Shown: positions 8,453 through 8,620 of the stretch, piece after piece
Numbering within the stretch: position 1 is the first letter of the stretch
Layout: every line of letters starts with the position of its first letter
NCBI GenBank assembly: GCA_900770335.1
Contig: CAAGKD010000036.1
Location: 1-8,620, forward strand
Direction: 5' to 3'
DNA from: an uncultured Sutterella sp.
Lineage (GTDB): Bacteria > Pseudomonadota > Gammaproteobacteria > Burkholderiales > Burkholderiaceae_F
DNA length: 8,620 nt
Made by a program: the position numbers and the translations under genes
The notes under the pieces: generated by a model
Told to the model about the DNA's origin: nothing
The model's database searches: none
The model's input: only the letters and a program-made list of their open reading frames with translations

Positions 8453-8481
8453 ATTTTACCGTTTCGCAGGTTCCGGACGAA
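8453..8481 (-). promoter_or_regulatory. Candidate lptFG promoter (weak)
   Basis: On the minus strand a good -10 element TAAAAT (8453-8458, 5 of 6) lies 66 nt or more upstream of the lptF ATG. The -35 choices are poor: TTCGTC (8476-8481) with a 17-nt spacer, or TTGTTC (8479-8484) with a 20-nt spacer. It is the only plausible promoter between the rRNA terminator and lptF, and its -35 region abuts the terminator tail. Read-through from the rRNA operon is an alternative source of transcript. Confidence 0.35.
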
Positions 8482-8483
8482 CA

Positions 8484-8516
8484 AAACCCCTGCTGACATC
8501 ATGTCAACAGGGGTTT
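8484..8516 (-). terminator. Intrinsic terminator of the rRNA operon
   Basis: A 15-bp stem (8484-8498 with 8502-8516) closed by a 3-nt loop lies 8 nt past the 5S 3' end. On the minus strand it is followed by TTTTGTT when the last stem bases are counted. The single imperfect pair (8493/8507) is a G-U wobble in minus-strand RNA but an A-C mismatch in plus-strand RNA. This fits a terminator working leftward for the rRNA operon, ahead of lptF. Confidence 0.9.
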
Positions 8517-8524
8517 CGTATGGG

Positions 8525-8620
8525 GGAGCCTGGCGATGACCTACTTTCACTGGAAATACAACCAACTATCATCGGCGCAGAGGCGTTTCACTGTCCTGTT
8601 CGGAATGGGAAGGAGTGGGA
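8525..8620 (-). rRNA. 5S rRNA, 3' part (runs off the right edge)
   Basis: The minus strand contains the conserved 5S segments CCATTCCGAACAGGACAGTG (helix III/loop C region), GCGCCGATGATAGT and TGAAAGTAGGTCATCGCC, ending with CAGGCTCC at about 8525. The 96 nt present are the 3' portion; roughly the first 20 nt lie outside the window, so the closing helix I cannot be checked. As in a standard rRNA operon, the 5S would be the last gene, followed by the terminator at 8484-8516. Confidence 0.95.

Overview
The window reads as ordinary chromosomal DNA of a GC-rich betaproteobacterium. The tRNA-Ala(GGC)/tRNA-Glu(TTC) pair, the 5S rRNA 3' end, the LptF/LptG pair and above all the double-length UvrA are all of a kind I associate with Burkholderiales. 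A Sutterellaceae-like or other divergent Burkholderiales host is a guess from general appearance only. I see no transposase, integrase, CRISPR array, phage gene or abrupt change in base composition.

Layout, left to right. (1) 22-185: two tRNA genes on the minus strand, tRNA-Ala(GGC) then tRNA-Glu(TTC) in transcription order, 12 nt apart, driven by a good sigma70-type promoter at 202-230. (2) 186-373: a 188-nt divergent intergenic region holding that promoter and whatever drives the plus-strand gene. (3) 374-6076: one uninterrupted plus-strand gene for a 1900-residue UvrA protein with two UvrA units in tandem and four ABC nucleotide-binding sites, all with intact Walker A, signature, Walker B and H-loop motifs. 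(4) 6080-6114: a perfect 11-bp hairpin in the 52-nt convergent gap. (5) 8387 down to 6129, minus strand: lptF and lptG, directly adjacent, encoding the two membrane subunits of the lipopolysaccharide transporter LptB2FG. (6) 8388-8524: the lptF leader with a 10-bp hairpin and a weak candidate promoter, then a strong rRNA-operon terminator. (7) 8525-8620: the 3' part of a 5S rRNA gene on the minus strand, whose 5' end and the rest of the rRNA operon lie beyond the right edge.

The genes do not form one pathway. UvrA belongs to recognition of DNA damage or nucleic-acid structure, LptF/LptG to outer-membrane biogenesis, and the RNA genes to translation. The most notable item is the tandem-fused UvrA. 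It is not, to my knowledge, new as a family, since UvrA annotations of about 1900 residues are familiar from betaproteobacteria, but its role is poorly defined and its two halves differ in interesting ways. I found no convincing previously undescribed system.
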